Source: Pisaster brevispinus
Taxonomy: Eukaryota > Echinodermata > Asteroidea > Forcipulatida > Asteriidae
Assembly (NCBI GenBank): GCA_023634235.1
Contig: JAMKCF010000002.1
Location: 15,681,091-15,745,090 of the forward strand
DNA length: 64,000 nt
Direction: 5' to 3'
Shown one piece after another: positions 10,366 through 21,093 of the stretch. A model generated the notes under the pieces. It was not told the origin of the DNA. It was given only the letters and a program-made list of their open reading frames with translations, and ran no database searches. The translations under genes were made by a program, and so were the position numbers. The stretch's first letter is position 1. Every line of letters begins with the position of its first letter.

Positions 10366-11940
10366 CTACACGCGAATATCAGCATAGAGAGTTTCTTGCG
10401 GTTTCCCCACTTGTTTGTTTGTGTTTTGTCCTTCTTTCTCAAAATCTAGGTCTGCATAGACGACTGTCTGGGACGACCCTAACTCCACCTCTTGAGGGAC
10501 CTCGTCACGTCTTGAAAACTTCTTGGGCTTCCTCACCGGCTGCTCAGATTGTCCAGTCGTGCCTGCTATCTGCGAACTGTCTCTATTGGCGTCTGAGTTG
10601 TTTCCATCGCATTTGTTCACCTGAGCGTAAACTTGCGGTGTTTGGTGCGGGGGATCCGGCGCTCTAGCCGGGCCTCTCCGACTATGGTTTTGTTTGGTGG
10701 TTGCAAGGGGGTTGTCGGTGTCATCGTGTGGTTTGTGAGGAATTCCAACGCTGGGCTCATGGTCAGACGGATGTTGACAATCACTGCTGACATTAGCACC
10801 GGCTACTGCAATGTTCAGGTTTAGACGCAGGGCAATGTTCAAGTCTGGTTTGAGGGTAATCCCACTTGATTCTGCGTAGATATTCGACTCACATCTCAAT
10901 CGGCCAGGTTGGGAAACTTCCATTGAGTGCTCTTCCAGAACAGAAGTGTAGGAAGGAGGTATATCATCTCCTTCCCTACCCATCATCACATCAGGAGGAC
11001 TCCTGGAAGTATCTTCACGAGCCTGTGAGGTTTCCCGGGAGCTGCCGCAGTCAATGAGGTAATCTTTTGGGTGAATCCACCGCCTTGGATCGCATCGACA
11101 ACACAGAGTATGTATTGCAATGATAATGATGAGGACGACCACTCCAATGACGATACCGGTGATTTGACCAGCAGACAGACCTGTTTTTACGACTGTTATA
11201 CCGATAGTTGTTACTTTGGGTGATATTGTGGATTCGCTGTCAACAACATTCAAAGGTCCAATAGTGCAAGACAGATTCATGTCGGACGCTGGTATTTTAG
11301 CCACACAGAAGTACGCTTGTGAATTGTCTGAGGTTGTGACATTTTTTAAGAGGTCCGCTCCACCATTCTGACCTGTATAAATTTCCCATTCACCATTTTC
11401 TCCATTAATCGATGGAGTTGCGCTACCAGATGTAGAGCAGGAGATTGAACTTCCAACGGTTAATGCCACCGGACCGTTTGGACTGCAGGACGGGAAGGCG
11501 TCTCTGGGGTACACCGACAAAACTAATTTCTTGTCCAAGACTCCGACAGAAGATGTGTTATCAATTTGATGAATAAGATTGCATACGTATGTACCGTTAT
11601 CAGAAATCTCTGCTTCACTGATTGTTAAATTAAAGGTAGAAATCACATCCTCTGTGAAGCTAACGCGATATCGCTCATCGCTAACAAACAAGTCATTACT
11701 AGTAATAGTAGAGACACCACTTGATATCACGACCCAGGATAGGAAATGAATCGAAGCATTAAAACCAGTCACCTGACAGAGAAGACTGACCGTTGTTCCC
11801 TCCTGCTGCACCGTCATGTTGGGAGAAACTTCAAGAGTCATTGATGGAACTGACTGACAACGAACCGAGAGTATCAGCGAATAAACCATCAATGCTAAAC
11901 ACCAAACACCTTTCCCAATGTCTCTACGCTGATCCTCCAT
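10366..11940 (-). CDS. R3: single-exon IgSF receptor with ITIM/ITSM-like tail (subfamily B)
   Basis: A predicted type I receptor of 524 residues. The signal peptide is residues 1-28. The V-set-like domain has C55, W69 and D114-N-G-T-Y-V-C120. The second domain has C152, C168, C212 and C225 followed by IGPLNV. The membrane segment is about 259-279, followed by LCCRCDPRRW. The long tail of about 245 residues holds Y438 (VYAQV), Y495 (VVYADL, a canonical ITIM pattern with V at -2 and L at +3) and Y519 (TLYADI, ITSM-like TxYxxI). In vertebrates such sites recruit SHP-1, SHP-2 or SAP-type SH2 proteins, so an inhibitory or switch role is inferred. The ectodomain and juxtamembrane region closely match R6, but R6 has a short ITAM-like tail. 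The two form a candidate inhibitory/activating pair. Confidence 0.88.
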   Translation of the reverse strand: MEDQRRDIGKGVWCLALMVYSLILSVRCQSVPSMTLEVSPNMTVQQEGTTVSLLCQVTGFNASIHFLSWVVISSGVSTITSNDLFVSDERYRVSFTEDVISTFNLTISEAEISDNGTYVCNLIHQIDNTSSVGVLDKKLVLSVYPRDAFPSCSPNGPVALTVGSSISCSTSGSATPSINGENGEWEIYTGQNGGADLLKNVTTSDNSQAYFCVAKIPASDMNLSCTIGPLNVVDSESTISPKVTTIGITVVKTGLSAGQITGIVIGVVVLIIIIAIHTLCCRCDPRRWIHPKDYLIDCGSSRETSQAREDTSRSPPDVMMGREGDDIPPSYTSVLEEHSMEVSQPGRLRCESNIYAESSGITLKPDLNIALRLNLNIAVAGANVSSDCQHPSDHEPSVGIPHKPHDDTDNPLATTKQNHSRRGPARAPDPPHQTPQVYAQVNKCDGNNSDANRDSSQIAGTTGQSEQPVRKPKKFSRRDEVPQEVELGSSQTVVYADLDFEKEGQNTNKQVGKPQETLYADIRV

Positions 11941-12725
11941 GGTCGTGTGTTGACTACACCGTGATGTGAATATTCAGTATATGATGGAACACGACTCTAC
12001 TTCTGTGGCCTCAATGTATATGTGTTGTTCACCATGGACTGCTAAAATATTCTTGTGTTTAGCATGCCTACATCAACTTGAAAGTGAATGGGTTGATATC
12101 AACCTCGCAGTCTGGCCCAAGTCTCAAAACTGATTTCTGTACTCTGTCTGCGCACATCAAGTTAGCGCAACATCATTTAAATACGGGTTTAATCAAAGCC
12201 CAGTTTCCTTGTTATGAGCACTTTTACGCAGCTGTCAAGAACAGGGTCGTGACCTCTGTAATATGCACATTTCTGGGGGTAAATCTGTGGTTGCTTTAGA
12301 ATTAAGGATTTTATTGAGTATGTAGTGTGCTGTTCTCGGTTTCTGCTTTCCTACGCACTTATATCAACACTGGTTGATACTGATATGGGGAATACATTTT
12401 TTTTATGAAAGATTATTTTGAAAAGGTTTTGACTTCTGACATTCTGTGCTTAACGAATATCAATTCAATATATAAATACACAATGATACAATATTTCCGT
12501 GTAAGGAAATGCAGTTTTTAAAAGTAAAACTTCCATCCTGACAGTTCCAAAATTAAGTTAAGTATGTTCATTATAGCTATGATTGGTAGTGTAAGGGGAG
12601 TTTTTTCCGTTTTTGTCAATGTTCGATTGCAGATTGTCAAAATCCGTTACGTGTGGTCAAAGTTTTATGAACAAGTTTTGAAAGTTGGCGACATTTCCAA
12701 CGTGAATTCTCAAGGCTAGGTTCTC
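11941..12725. other. R3 5' flank joined to R4 3' flank
   Basis: About 11941-12310 matches the region upstream of R6 (19625-20045), with landmarks TGATGGAACACGACTCTACTTCTG and GCGCACATCAAGTTAGCGCAA. About 12360-12725 matches the 3' flanks of R1 and R7. The segment links the B gene and A gene of the first cassette. No gene is seen. Confidence 0.7.
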
Positions 12726-13871
12726 CTACAGTTTGAGTTCTGTGTACACGTCGAGTGTGGGTTCTTGTGGACTGAGCTCCATGTATGGATCTGTCTGTCT
12801 CATTACATCCTTCTGATTGGATGGCGTGTTCGAGGAAGGTCCTGGGCGGGAGAGATCCTCGTGTGCCCTTCTATGATTGGAAGTAGAAGGGTTCACATTC
12901 GCGTAGTTGTGAAGCTCTGCATTGGCTGAAGAAGAGGGCTGCATATCTTCCAGTATCGCAGTGGCATAAACATGGGATGGATTCTGCTGGTTTGGCCCCG
13001 TGTCTGAGGTGATGTTACTTGTCCTTTTACGTCCGTTTATAAAGTGTAAGACTAGGATGGTAACCAGAACAACAAGAAGGAATACCCAGATTGTTACACC
13101 AAAAATTACACCGTCAGAGAGGCCGGGTTTGGCAAGAGAATATGCTCGATATGTTGCTGGCGTTGGGTACGGGATGACCGTCAATGGTCCTATCTTGCAA
13201 ACAAGAGACGCCCAGTTTTTATTCTCAGGCGTATTTGAAAAACAGAAAAATGTGACTCCATCATCTGAAACTCTGACACTCTTCTGCAATCGTGATCCTG
13301 ATTCGTTTTCTGCAAGAGGAGTTTTGTCCCAATCTATCCTTTCTATATGACTGCTCGTATCACTGACCACTGGGGTTCTTTCCTCAATGACCGTTCTACA
13401 TGTCAGAATGTCTCCCTCGTTCACAACTGCCGGACCGTTTGGGAAACAGACTGGAAACTCGTCGGTTGCGTTTACCGTAAAACCAACTTGTCCATTCCCA
13501 ATTATATTTTCATTGTCTTTCGTAATAATTTCGCACAGGTATAACCCTTCATCTGATTTCGTGAGGTTGGTGATTGTGAGGCGTTGGGAATAACGTGTCA
13601 CTAAGCCTGCAATTAGGTTAGGAGGGCTGAAGGAGATTCTGTCAGTCGGCATGACTTTGACATAAGACGAATTATAAAATCTTTGCCAGCCAAAGAGGTG
13701 AGGGTCGGGGTCAAAGCCAGACGTGACACAGATCAGAGTTACATCACCATTCTCGACTGGCTGCGCAGGGAAGCTGGTTACAGTGGCGACAGTGACCTGA
13801 CAATGACCCGGGGATGGAAGAAAAACGCACAAGAAGACAAAACAGCTACCAGTGATTGAGATGATTCCCAT
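12726..13871 (-). CDS. R4: single-exon IgSF receptor with ITAM-like tail (subfamily A)
   Basis: A predicted type I receptor of 381 residues. The signal peptide is 1-24. The V-set-like domain has C48, W62 and D-E-G-L-Y-L-C. The second domain has FPVCFPN, LTCRT, FFCFS and LVCKIGPL. The stalk and membrane segment (KPGLSDGVIFGVTIWVFLLVV...) differ from R1 and R2 and are shorter, and the membrane-proximal segment is basic (GRKRTSN). Tail sites are HVYATAI, Y323 (YANV, YxN Grb2-type), Y363 (YMEL) and Y376 (YTEL). It is the A member of the first B+A cassette and corresponds to R7 in the second. The start is the only Met directly preceding the hydrophobic leader. Confidence 0.88.
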   Translation of the reverse strand: MGIISITGSCFVFLCVFLPSPGHCQVTVATVTSFPAQPVENGDVTLICVTSGFDPDPHLFGWQRFYNSSYVKVMPTDRISFSPPNLIAGLVTRYSQRLTITNLTKSDEGLYLCEIITKDNENIIGNGQVGFTVNATDEFPVCFPNGPAVVNEGDILTCRTVIEERTPVVSDTSSHIERIDWDKTPLAENESGSRLQKSVRVSDDGVTFFCFSNTPENKNWASLVCKIGPLTVIPYPTPATYRAYSLAKPGLSDGVIFGVTIWVFLLVVLVTILVLHFINGRKRTSNITSDTGPNQQNPSHVYATAILEDMQPSSSANAELHNYANVNPSTSNHRRAHEDLSRPGPSSNTPSNQKDVMRQTDPYMELSPQEPTLDVYTELKL

Positions 13872-14876
13872 GTTGGATTGTTTCTTCCTGGTTCTTAGTC
13901 GCTAGTCCGAACCAAATTAATTCAGAGCAGTTCTGCTAAAGTTTTTCCAGATGAATATGCATAAAAATAGTTACAAAGATTACATGCCTGTAGATCTTCA
14001 AGCACATACATCAAATAAGGTTCTGCTTTGCAAGTTCATCCACAATGTCTAACCACAAACGAAGAAGCAAAACTCGATAAAGACAGTATACAATGTTTCC
14101 AACGCCACTCGTTGATTCTGTTTGCACCAACCAGCACAGGTATTCGAAACGCAGATTCAGACTGGAGACAAACAAGTCCAGCTATTTCAGTTTCCTCAAA
14201 ACTTTCTATGAGTATGTCAGACCAGACTTTTTTTATAACTGCATTTAGGCCTACTGTTAATTTATAAGTAGTTGTCAAAATTGTTTGGTCCGATTTCTAA
14301 TATTGAAAGAAATTCCACAACCCGGAACTAAACTGAAAACTGAAAACCCACTGGCATATTCATGTGTAATAATTGCTTCAGGCATAGACCTAGTCAGTTT
14401 GTTGGTTGGTTGTGGTCATGATACGCTTCCCTCCACCAAATGATTTGAATGAACCATTCATGTGTACCGAACCCTGAAGTCAATAACTGCTTTTATGGTG
14501 ACGCAGTTATATTTTCATCAGTCGTTTTTCGAAACTTCATTTGCATATTACCAGCTTTAGCTGTTCTGTTCATGATGATGGGAAAGAGGTTGTAATGGGA
14601 ATGCTACTCAGCTTTATACCAAAGTAATTTTGGTCGTGAGGGGGGGGGGGGGGGTCGGTCGAACAGTACTCCTTTCACTTCCCTGGATTCAGGTTAGAAT
14701 CACGACTCGGTTAAAGACATGTTTATCCTTTATAGGATGCAAAAGGGTTAAAACATAGGGGTTGGCGAGGAAGGGGTGGGGTGCCATTCTATTTGTTTAC
14801 ACTGCCGACAACTCAGTTAGCAACTCATGTAAAAACAGCTCTACTTTTTGTGCAACATTTTATGCAGACTCTTTAT
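13872..14876. other. R4 5' flank followed by segment X, copy 2 (partial)
   Basis: About 13872-14560 is very close to the R7 upstream DNA (22237-22850), with long near-identical runs such as the stretch before CTGGCATATTCATGTGTAAT. From about 14576 to 14877 the first part of segment X follows. It ends abruptly inside GCAGACTCTTTATTTA, where the R5 membrane-segment coding sequence begins. A G run of about 15 lies near 14640-14654. Confidence 0.7.
13951..13966. promoter_or_regulatory. octamer-like/AT-rich promoter block upstream of R4
   Basis: GAATATGCATAAAAATAG sits about 85 bases upstream of the R4 start codon. It aligns with GAATATGCAAATAAAATAG upstream of R7 and GAATTTGCAAATAAAA upstream of R5. 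The R4 copy is the degenerate one. Whether it binds a POU factor or serves as a TATA-like element is unknown. Confidence 0.25.
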
Positions 14877-15719
14877 TTAAGACGAGGATGGTAACCAGAC
14901 CAACAAGAAGGATCACACAGATTGTTATACCAGCAATTACACCGACAGAGAGGCCAGGTTTGATGATGGGAAAGAGGGAAAATCTGTTTGAAGTGTTGTT
15001 GGCGTGTTGAATGGGTACGGGATGACCGTCAAGGGTCCTATCTTGCAGGAAAGAGACCTCCACTTTTGATTCTCGAACGTGACTGAAAGACAGAAAAATG
15101 TGACCCCATAATCTGAAACTTGTACAATCTTCTGCAACCGTGATCCTGAGTCGTTTACTGCTCTAGGAGTTTTGTCCCAATCTGTCCTCTGTATAGGACT
15201 GCTCGTATCACTGACCACTGGGGTTCTTTCATCAATGACCGTTCTACATGTCAGAATGTCTCCCTCGTTCACAACTGCCGGACCGTCTGGGAGACAGACC
15301 GGAAACTCTTCGGTTGAATTTACCGCAAGACGACCCTCTGCATAGGTAGTTATAGTTCCATTGTCTTTCTCAAAAAAGTCGCACAGGTACGACCCTGCAT
15401 CAGTAGATGTAAGGTTGGTGATTGTAAGGGTTTGAGAATACAGTTTTACTGTTTCTTCAACTAGATAAGCAGGACTGAAGGAAATTCTGTCATCCGCCAT
15501 GACTCCAGGGAAAGAAGAACTAACATAACGCTGCCAGGTAAACATGTGTACATCCAAGTCAAAGCCAGAAGCCAAGCAGGTTAAAGTTAGAGTGCCGTTC
15601 TTGATTGATTGCTGAGGCAAAACTGATACAGGAGAGACAGTGACCTGGCAATGACCCGAGGATGGAAGACAAAGCCAGATGAAGACGAAACAGCTTCCAA
15701 TGATATAGTTGACTCCCAT
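14877..15719 (-). pseudogene. R5: truncated, frameshifted subfamily A receptor (possible soluble form)
   Basis: The open frame from 15719 to 14937 gives 260 residues: signal peptide 1-24, V-set-like domain with the D-A-G-S-Y-L-C signature, and the full second domain to LSCKIGPLTV. It then leaves the family frame in the stalk. Relative to R7 there are about 11 extra bases near 14957-14972, which shift the frame. The membrane segment (PGLSVGVIAGITICVILLVG) continues in another frame and ends at LNKESA-stop near 14860. The cytoplasmic tail is absent, because coding DNA is joined at about 14877 to segment X. The V domain is R1-like, while the stalk and membrane part are R7-like. It is probably a pseudogene. 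If transcribed, it would encode a secreted two-domain protein. Confidence 0.8.
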
Positions 15720-15810
15720 GCTGTATTAGTACTCGCTGGTTCTCTCGTTGTTAGACATCAGTCCAAGTTTTTTACCCCAAAGTTATTACCGCTGTCGTGT
15801 TTTTGTTTGA

Positions 15811-15820
15811 ATTTGCAAAT
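15811..15820. promoter_or_regulatory. ATTTGCAAAT octamer-like palindrome upstream of R5
   Basis: It lies about 92-101 bases upstream of the R5 start, at the same relative place as the ATGCAAAT block of R7. It is a perfect 10-base palindrome. Function is inference only. Confidence 0.25.
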
Positions 15821-17356
15821 AAAAAATTAGTCACAAAGGTATAGGATGCTGCACGGTACAACTCCAAGTATTTGATTTGACACCTATTACTAGGTATTGG
15901 TTTTCCACAATGCACAATGCCTATCTACATAGGAAAGTAATCCTTATGACGCGACACACGCTGTACAAAGTTCTGACGTCACTTGTTGATTCTACGTGCA
16001 CCAACAAGCCAAGATCCTCGAAACGAAAGCTTCAAATTTCTAGAATGGAGACAGCAAACATAATGTCTCTTTAGTTTGCACAATACTCACTATAAGTAAT
16101 GTCAGACATGACTTAATTTAAAACTGCACCAGTGCTCCGTTAACATGAACTGTTTGTTATTTTAAAACTGGAACTAACATCCAAACTGTCTTCAAAAGCT
16201 TTTCCGTCACATACTAATGTTGAAAGAAAACTATTTTCCCACAACCCAAAAACTAAACTGAACACCTACAGAATCATCCGTGTGTAAGAAAATGCGGTTT
16301 GTGTTTTTGTTACGTATATGGTGTATGAGTCAACTTGTTTGTTTTTACAATTCATGTGAGGACGACCCTGAAATACGCCAATGATTTCCGCCATGGCGGC
16401 TTTTTGCGCAGCAATAAGTTGGGATTGGTTGCTTGGAACGTTCCCCCTGTTTTTTCGAAGGTAAAAAAGAAGAAGAAAAGATTACTTGTTAAATCATTCA
16501 CTGGTAACCAAGCAGCTACACTATTCTCTAAGATGGCGGTTCCATTCTCGTTACACTAAGAGAGGATGAGACTCAACTTCCTTTCCCGCTAAGGTTTGGC
16601 AATACTTATTTCGATTTGAAAGAAAACACAAAAACAACGCAACAACATTAATGGTCCTCCTTTAGCCTCGAGGGCGCTGTTTGAGCTCGTGACGTCATCT
16701 ACAAAGGGTCAATTGCTATAGAAATATTACGCCATTGAGAAATGTCTATAGACCGCGCATGTTCAAACGTTGAGAGCCGTTAAAGTGCGCGATTGTATTG
16801 CTTCACACTTTTGAGCCAATATTCGCAGGGGACCCTAGGGTTACCTCCAAAGAGTAAGTCCGGGACTTTCACGGTCTTTGCTCCTATTGAACCAATTCAC
16901 CTGACGTCATCAATAAATCATGCCCGCGCCACTTTGGGAGTCTGACCGCTCGTTTGTTTTAACAGTTTCGTAGGTCTTTATTGGCAATGAGCTTTCAGCT
17001 AGATTCACACCGTATCTTTGCACGCTGTTTGACTCCCAAAATGACAGATCTTGTTGCAAAAAGTGCCCGCGTGTGACGTCAGTGTAATGGGTCTTTACGT
17101 AATTGTGGTCTTTACAATTCAGTAAAGCACCCAGGGTACGACCCATGCAGCGAAGACACTGCACGCCCTCCCACCCTTTGATTACTTGAAACTCATCTAA
17201 AGTTATGTAAAATTATAATTGTACCCGTCTATTTGGTATGTTTTATTTAAGTTCTTTCATTTTGCCCACTTTGATTGTCTCTTCCATTGAGTCCGTCTTA
17301 CTCTGAGATTAAAGATGACAAATGCTAACCTGTTAAAACCATTCTTGAGTGTCATT

Positions 17357-18330
17357 GATCGTTATTACAGAACAAGGTATTTTGTGTGTGTGTTTAACTC
17401 AGAAAATGGATAAAAAATTAAACAGCAGCTTCATATGCAAAACCTCAGAGTATAATTTATTCATTTTCTCTTGGCCTATGCGTCTTGTAAATTTGCTTCA
17501 AAAAGAAAATCTACAATCACCCATGAAACATAAAAAGACCGCCACAATTTACTCAAAGGTAGTTCAGATTTCAAAATATACAATGGTAATGTAAAAGAAG
17601 TTTTGTCATTCTTATCACATCAAACTGGAATACTTGTTATCGTTTAGAACAGAACAAGGCAGTTCTTATTTGTGTTCAATTCAGAAAATTTAAAAACTGA
17701 AACAAAAGCTTCGTTTTCAAAACTTCAAAAGTATTATTTAACCATGTTATATTGCTTTATATATGTCTTGTTAAAATGCTTCATCAAGACAATCTAAAAT
17801 ATCACATATAAAAAGATAAAAAGACCGCCACCTTACTCGTATAGTATTTACAGACTTCCAAATTGGCATTGGTAATACTTTAAAATATGCCGTATAATTT
17901 TTATGACAACAGAAAACAATCTACAATAACAATCACATGAAACATAAGAAGACCTCCACCAATATTGATTCGAAGATATTTCAGATTTCCAATTGTACAT
18001 TTAATTTGTTAATCTACTAAATGTGGTATCATTTTTTTCACATTAAATCCGAATATTGATTTTGTTAACGTTGATCAGTACAAGGCAGGAGTATGCATGG
18101 GTACAATTAAAAACGTTGAAAAACTTAAAACAGAAGCGCCCCATCCAAAACCTCAAGGTATTATTTTACTAATCTATATTGCCTAACATGTCTTGTAAAA
18201 TTGCTTCAAAAAGACAATCTGAAATCACACATAAAACGTAAAAGACCGCCACCAAAATAAACTCATCGTATTTTCAGTTTTCAAAATTTGATGTCGTACC
18301 CTTTTTTGTGACATTAAATCGGAATTTTTG
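17357..18330. repeat. ~270-bp tandem repeat, about 3.5 copies
   Basis: Copies start near 17357, 17632, 17905 (partial) and 18058. Shared landmarks in order are ACAAGGCAG, AAACTTCAAAAGTATTATTTA, GTCTTGTAAAATTGCTTCA, AAGACAATCT, AAAAGACCGCCACC and TTTCAGATTTCCAA. The copies are clearly diverged. The array lies just 3' of R6 (minus strand) and is not seen 3' of its paralog R3. Confidence 0.7.
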
Positions 18331-18463
18331 GTACAAACTAAGTTGCAGCAGCTGGCTATATTGACTTGATAAAACAATGTATCAACGCAAATCACAGTTA
18401 AGGCTAATGCTTTACAGTTTAAGTCCTGTGTACGGTGTAAACCATATCCCAGAGTTTAGTCAG

Positions 18464-19624
18464 CTAAAGTTTAAGTTCTGCATACACAGATGGTTTCTTG
18501 TCTGCGATGTTTAGTTCCATGTAGGGATCTGCTTGCTTAGAGCTGGTAGCTTTCTCTTGTTCAACGGGTGGATTAGAGGGAAGACAAGGCTGGGATTTGC
18601 TGACTGAATTTTCTTCCGGGACTGAACAGTATACATGAGGTACGTCATTTCCTTGCCTACCCATCATCACATCAGAAGGACTCATGGAAGTATCTTCACG
18701 AGCCTGTGAGGTTTCCCGGGAGCTGCCGCAGTCAATGAGGTAATCTTTTGGGTGAATCCACCGCCTTGGATCGCATCGACAACACAGAGTATGTATTGCA
18801 ATGATAATGATGAGGACGACCACTCCAATGACGATACCGGTGATTTGACCAGCAGACAGACCTGTTTTTACGACTGTTATACCGGCAGTTGTTATTTTGG
18901 GTGATATTGTGGGTTCGATGCCAACAATATTCAAAGGTCCAATAGTGCAAGTCAGATTCATGACGGACTCCGGTATTTTAGCCACACAGAAGTACGTTTG
19001 TGAATTGTCCAAGGTTGTGACATTTTTTATGAGGACCGCTCCACCATGCACACCTGAATAGACCATCCATTCATCATTTGTTGCATTAATCAATGGAGTT
19101 GCGATACCAGATGTAGAGCAGGAGATGGGACTCCCAACAGTCAATGTCACCGGACCGTTTGGACTGCAGGACGGGAAGGCATCTCTGGGGTAAACGGACA
19201 AAACTAAATTCTTCAATAACTCCCCCCTAGAAGTTATTTCGTTAATACGAAGAAAAAGATTGCATAAGTATATTCCATTATCAGTTGTCTTTATTTCACT
19301 GAATGTTAAATTGAAGATTGAAATAACATCCTCTGTGAGGCTAACACGATATCGCTCATAGCTTACAGACAAATCCTTACTGTTAGCAATTATGATAACA
19401 CTTGGTTCCTTTCTGACCCAGGATAGGAAATGAGTCGAAGCATTAAAACCAGACACCTGACAGAGAAGACTGACCGTAGTTCCCTCCTGCTGCACCGTCA
19501 TGTTGGGAGAAACTCCAAGAGTCATTGATGGAACTGACTGACAACGAACCGAGACTACCAGCGAATAAAACATCAATGCTAAAAACCAAACACCTTTCCC
19601 AATGGCTCTACGCTGATCCTCCAT
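18464..19624 (-). CDS. R6: single-exon IgSF receptor with ITAM-like tail (subfamily B)
   Basis: A predicted type I receptor of 386 residues. The signal peptide is 1-28. The V-set-like domain has C55, W69 and D-N-G-I-Y-L-C. The second domain has FPSCSPN, ISCST, YFCVA and LTCTIGPL. The membrane segment at about 255-278 and the LCCRCDPRRWIHPKDYLIDCG juxtamembrane sequence are practically those of R3. The tail then diverges: HVYCSV, then a terminal Y368 (YMEL) and Y381 (VYAEL). These are 13 residues apart, exactly as in R1, R4 and R7, and SVYAEL also fits an ITIM with S at -2. So a B-type receptor body carries an A-like terminal module. It is the B member of the second cassette, adjacent to R7. 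Confidence 0.88.
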   Translation of the reverse strand: MEDQRRAIGKGVWFLALMFYSLVVSVRCQSVPSMTLGVSPNMTVQQEGTTVSLLCQVSGFNASTHFLSWVRKEPSVIIIANSKDLSVSYERYRVSLTEDVISIFNLTFSEIKTTDNGIYLCNLFLRINEITSRGELLKNLVLSVYPRDAFPSCSPNGPVTLTVGSPISCSTSGIATPLINATNDEWMVYSGVHGGAVLIKNVTTLDNSQTYFCVAKIPESVMNLTCTIGPLNIVGIEPTISPKITTAGITVVKTGLSAGQITGIVIGVVVLIIIIAIHTLCCRCDPRRWIHPKDYLIDCGSSRETSQAREDTSMSPSDVMMGRQGNDVPHVYCSVPEENSVSKSQPCLPSNPPVEQEKATSSKQADPYMELNIADKKPSVYAELKL

Positions 19625-21093
19625 GGTCGTGTGTTGACTACACTGTGATGTGAATACTCAGTAATTGATGGAACACGACTCTACTTCTGTGTAGCCTCAA
19701 TGAATGGCTAGTTTCTATATCAGTCGTTACTAATTGTATTGTTCACCATGTACTGGTTAAATATTCTTGTATTTACCATGAGTCTATTCCTACAGCAACT
19801 TGAAAGTGAGTGGGTTGATGTCAACTTCGCAGTCTGGTCACAGTATCGAAACTGATCTCGGTACTCTTTCTGCGCACATCAAGTTAGCGCAACCTTATTA
19901 TAACACGGGAGTAGTTGTCACGGTTTAATCAAAGGCAAGTTTCCTTGTTATGAACACTTTCACGCAGTTGTCAAGAACAGGGTCGTGACCTCTGTATTAT
20001 GCACAATTCTGGGGTAAATCTGTGGTTGCTTTAGAATTAAGAGTTTCCTCGAGTATGTAGTGTGCAATATTCGGTGTCTGCTTTCATACACACCTATATC
20101 AACACTGGTATCAACTACTTGGGTGATACTGAAATGGTGAATCAATATATATATATATTTTTAATATATGAAATATTATTTTGAAAAGGTTTTGACATTC
20201 TGTGATAGTTCTGCTTAACGAATATCGATGCAATACATAAATACAAAATGATACAATAATTCCGTGTAAGGAAAGGCAGTTGTTAAAAGTAAAAACTTCC
20301 ACGAAAATTCCCAAATTAAGTAAAGTACGTTCATTATAGCTATGATCAAAGGCGTAGCGGTGCGGGGGAGGGGCTTTTTTGTCAGTGGTCGACTGCATAC
20401 TGTCAACTTCCGTTATGTGGTCAAGCATTTATGAGAATTTCTTTTAAAGTTGGCAACATTTCCAACCTGAATTCATGACATGTACAGTTTTTTTTGTACG
20501 TACATCTCAAGAGGCTAGGTTATCCTAAAGTTTGATGTTTGTGTACATTTACGCAGTTGTCAAGTTCAGGGTCGTGACCTCTGTATTATGCACTTTTTGG
20601 GGGTAAATCTGCGGGTGCGGAAAGACTAACTATTCCATCGAGTATGTAGTATGTTATATTCGGTTTCTGCTTTCATACACACCTATATCAACACTGGTTT
20701 CAACTACTTGGGTGATACTAAAATGGTGAATCCCATTTGAAATGTTTTGACTTCTGGCAATCTGCGATATTTCTGTGAAATAAATGTCGATATAAGACAT
20801 ATATATACATACACATTGCAACATAAATTGCGAGTGAAGAAACGCATTTTTTTTTTCAAAGTAAAACTTTCATGACAATTTCTCAAAGTAAGTTAAGTAT
20901 GTTCATCTATGATGTTTCGCCTAACTGGTCGCTATTGTTTCGTTGGGAGTCAAGGCTTGACATTTTCAACAGATTGTGAACTTCCGTTACGTGGTCGAGC
21001 ATTAACGAAAAAGTCTTGAAAGTTTGCGACATTTCCAACATGAATTCATGACATATACAGTTTTCTGAACGTAGATCTCAAAGCTAGGTTCTC
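19625..21093. repeat. R6 5' flank and tandem-duplicated R7 3' flank
   Basis: About 19625-20045 matches the R3 upstream DNA. Then two tandem copies of a segment of about 590 bases follow (about 19956-20546 and 20546-21093). The first ends in a decayed version of the A-gene stop region (GCTAGGTTATCCTAAAGTTTGA at 20513-20535 against GCTAGGTTCTCCTACAGTTTGA at the true R7 end). This is the same arrangement as 1-1017. No gene is seen. Confidence 0.7.

Larger units (their letters stand above)
15720..18463. other. intergenic: R5 5' flank, partial repeats, tandem array
   Basis: About 15720-16300 is diverged A-type upstream DNA, related to 13872-14450 and 22237-22790. GAGGGCGCTGTTTGAG...GTGACGTCAT at about 16668-16700 resembles the end of the MITE at 9052-9202, and another GACGTCA-containing stretch lies at 17070-17100. 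From about 17357 to 18330 there is a tandem array described separately. No gene is recognised. Confidence 0.55.

Noticed and set aside
10326..10667. 113-codon plus-strand frame opposite the R3 tail
   Set aside because: It is a shadow of R3 coding sequence with no features of its own.
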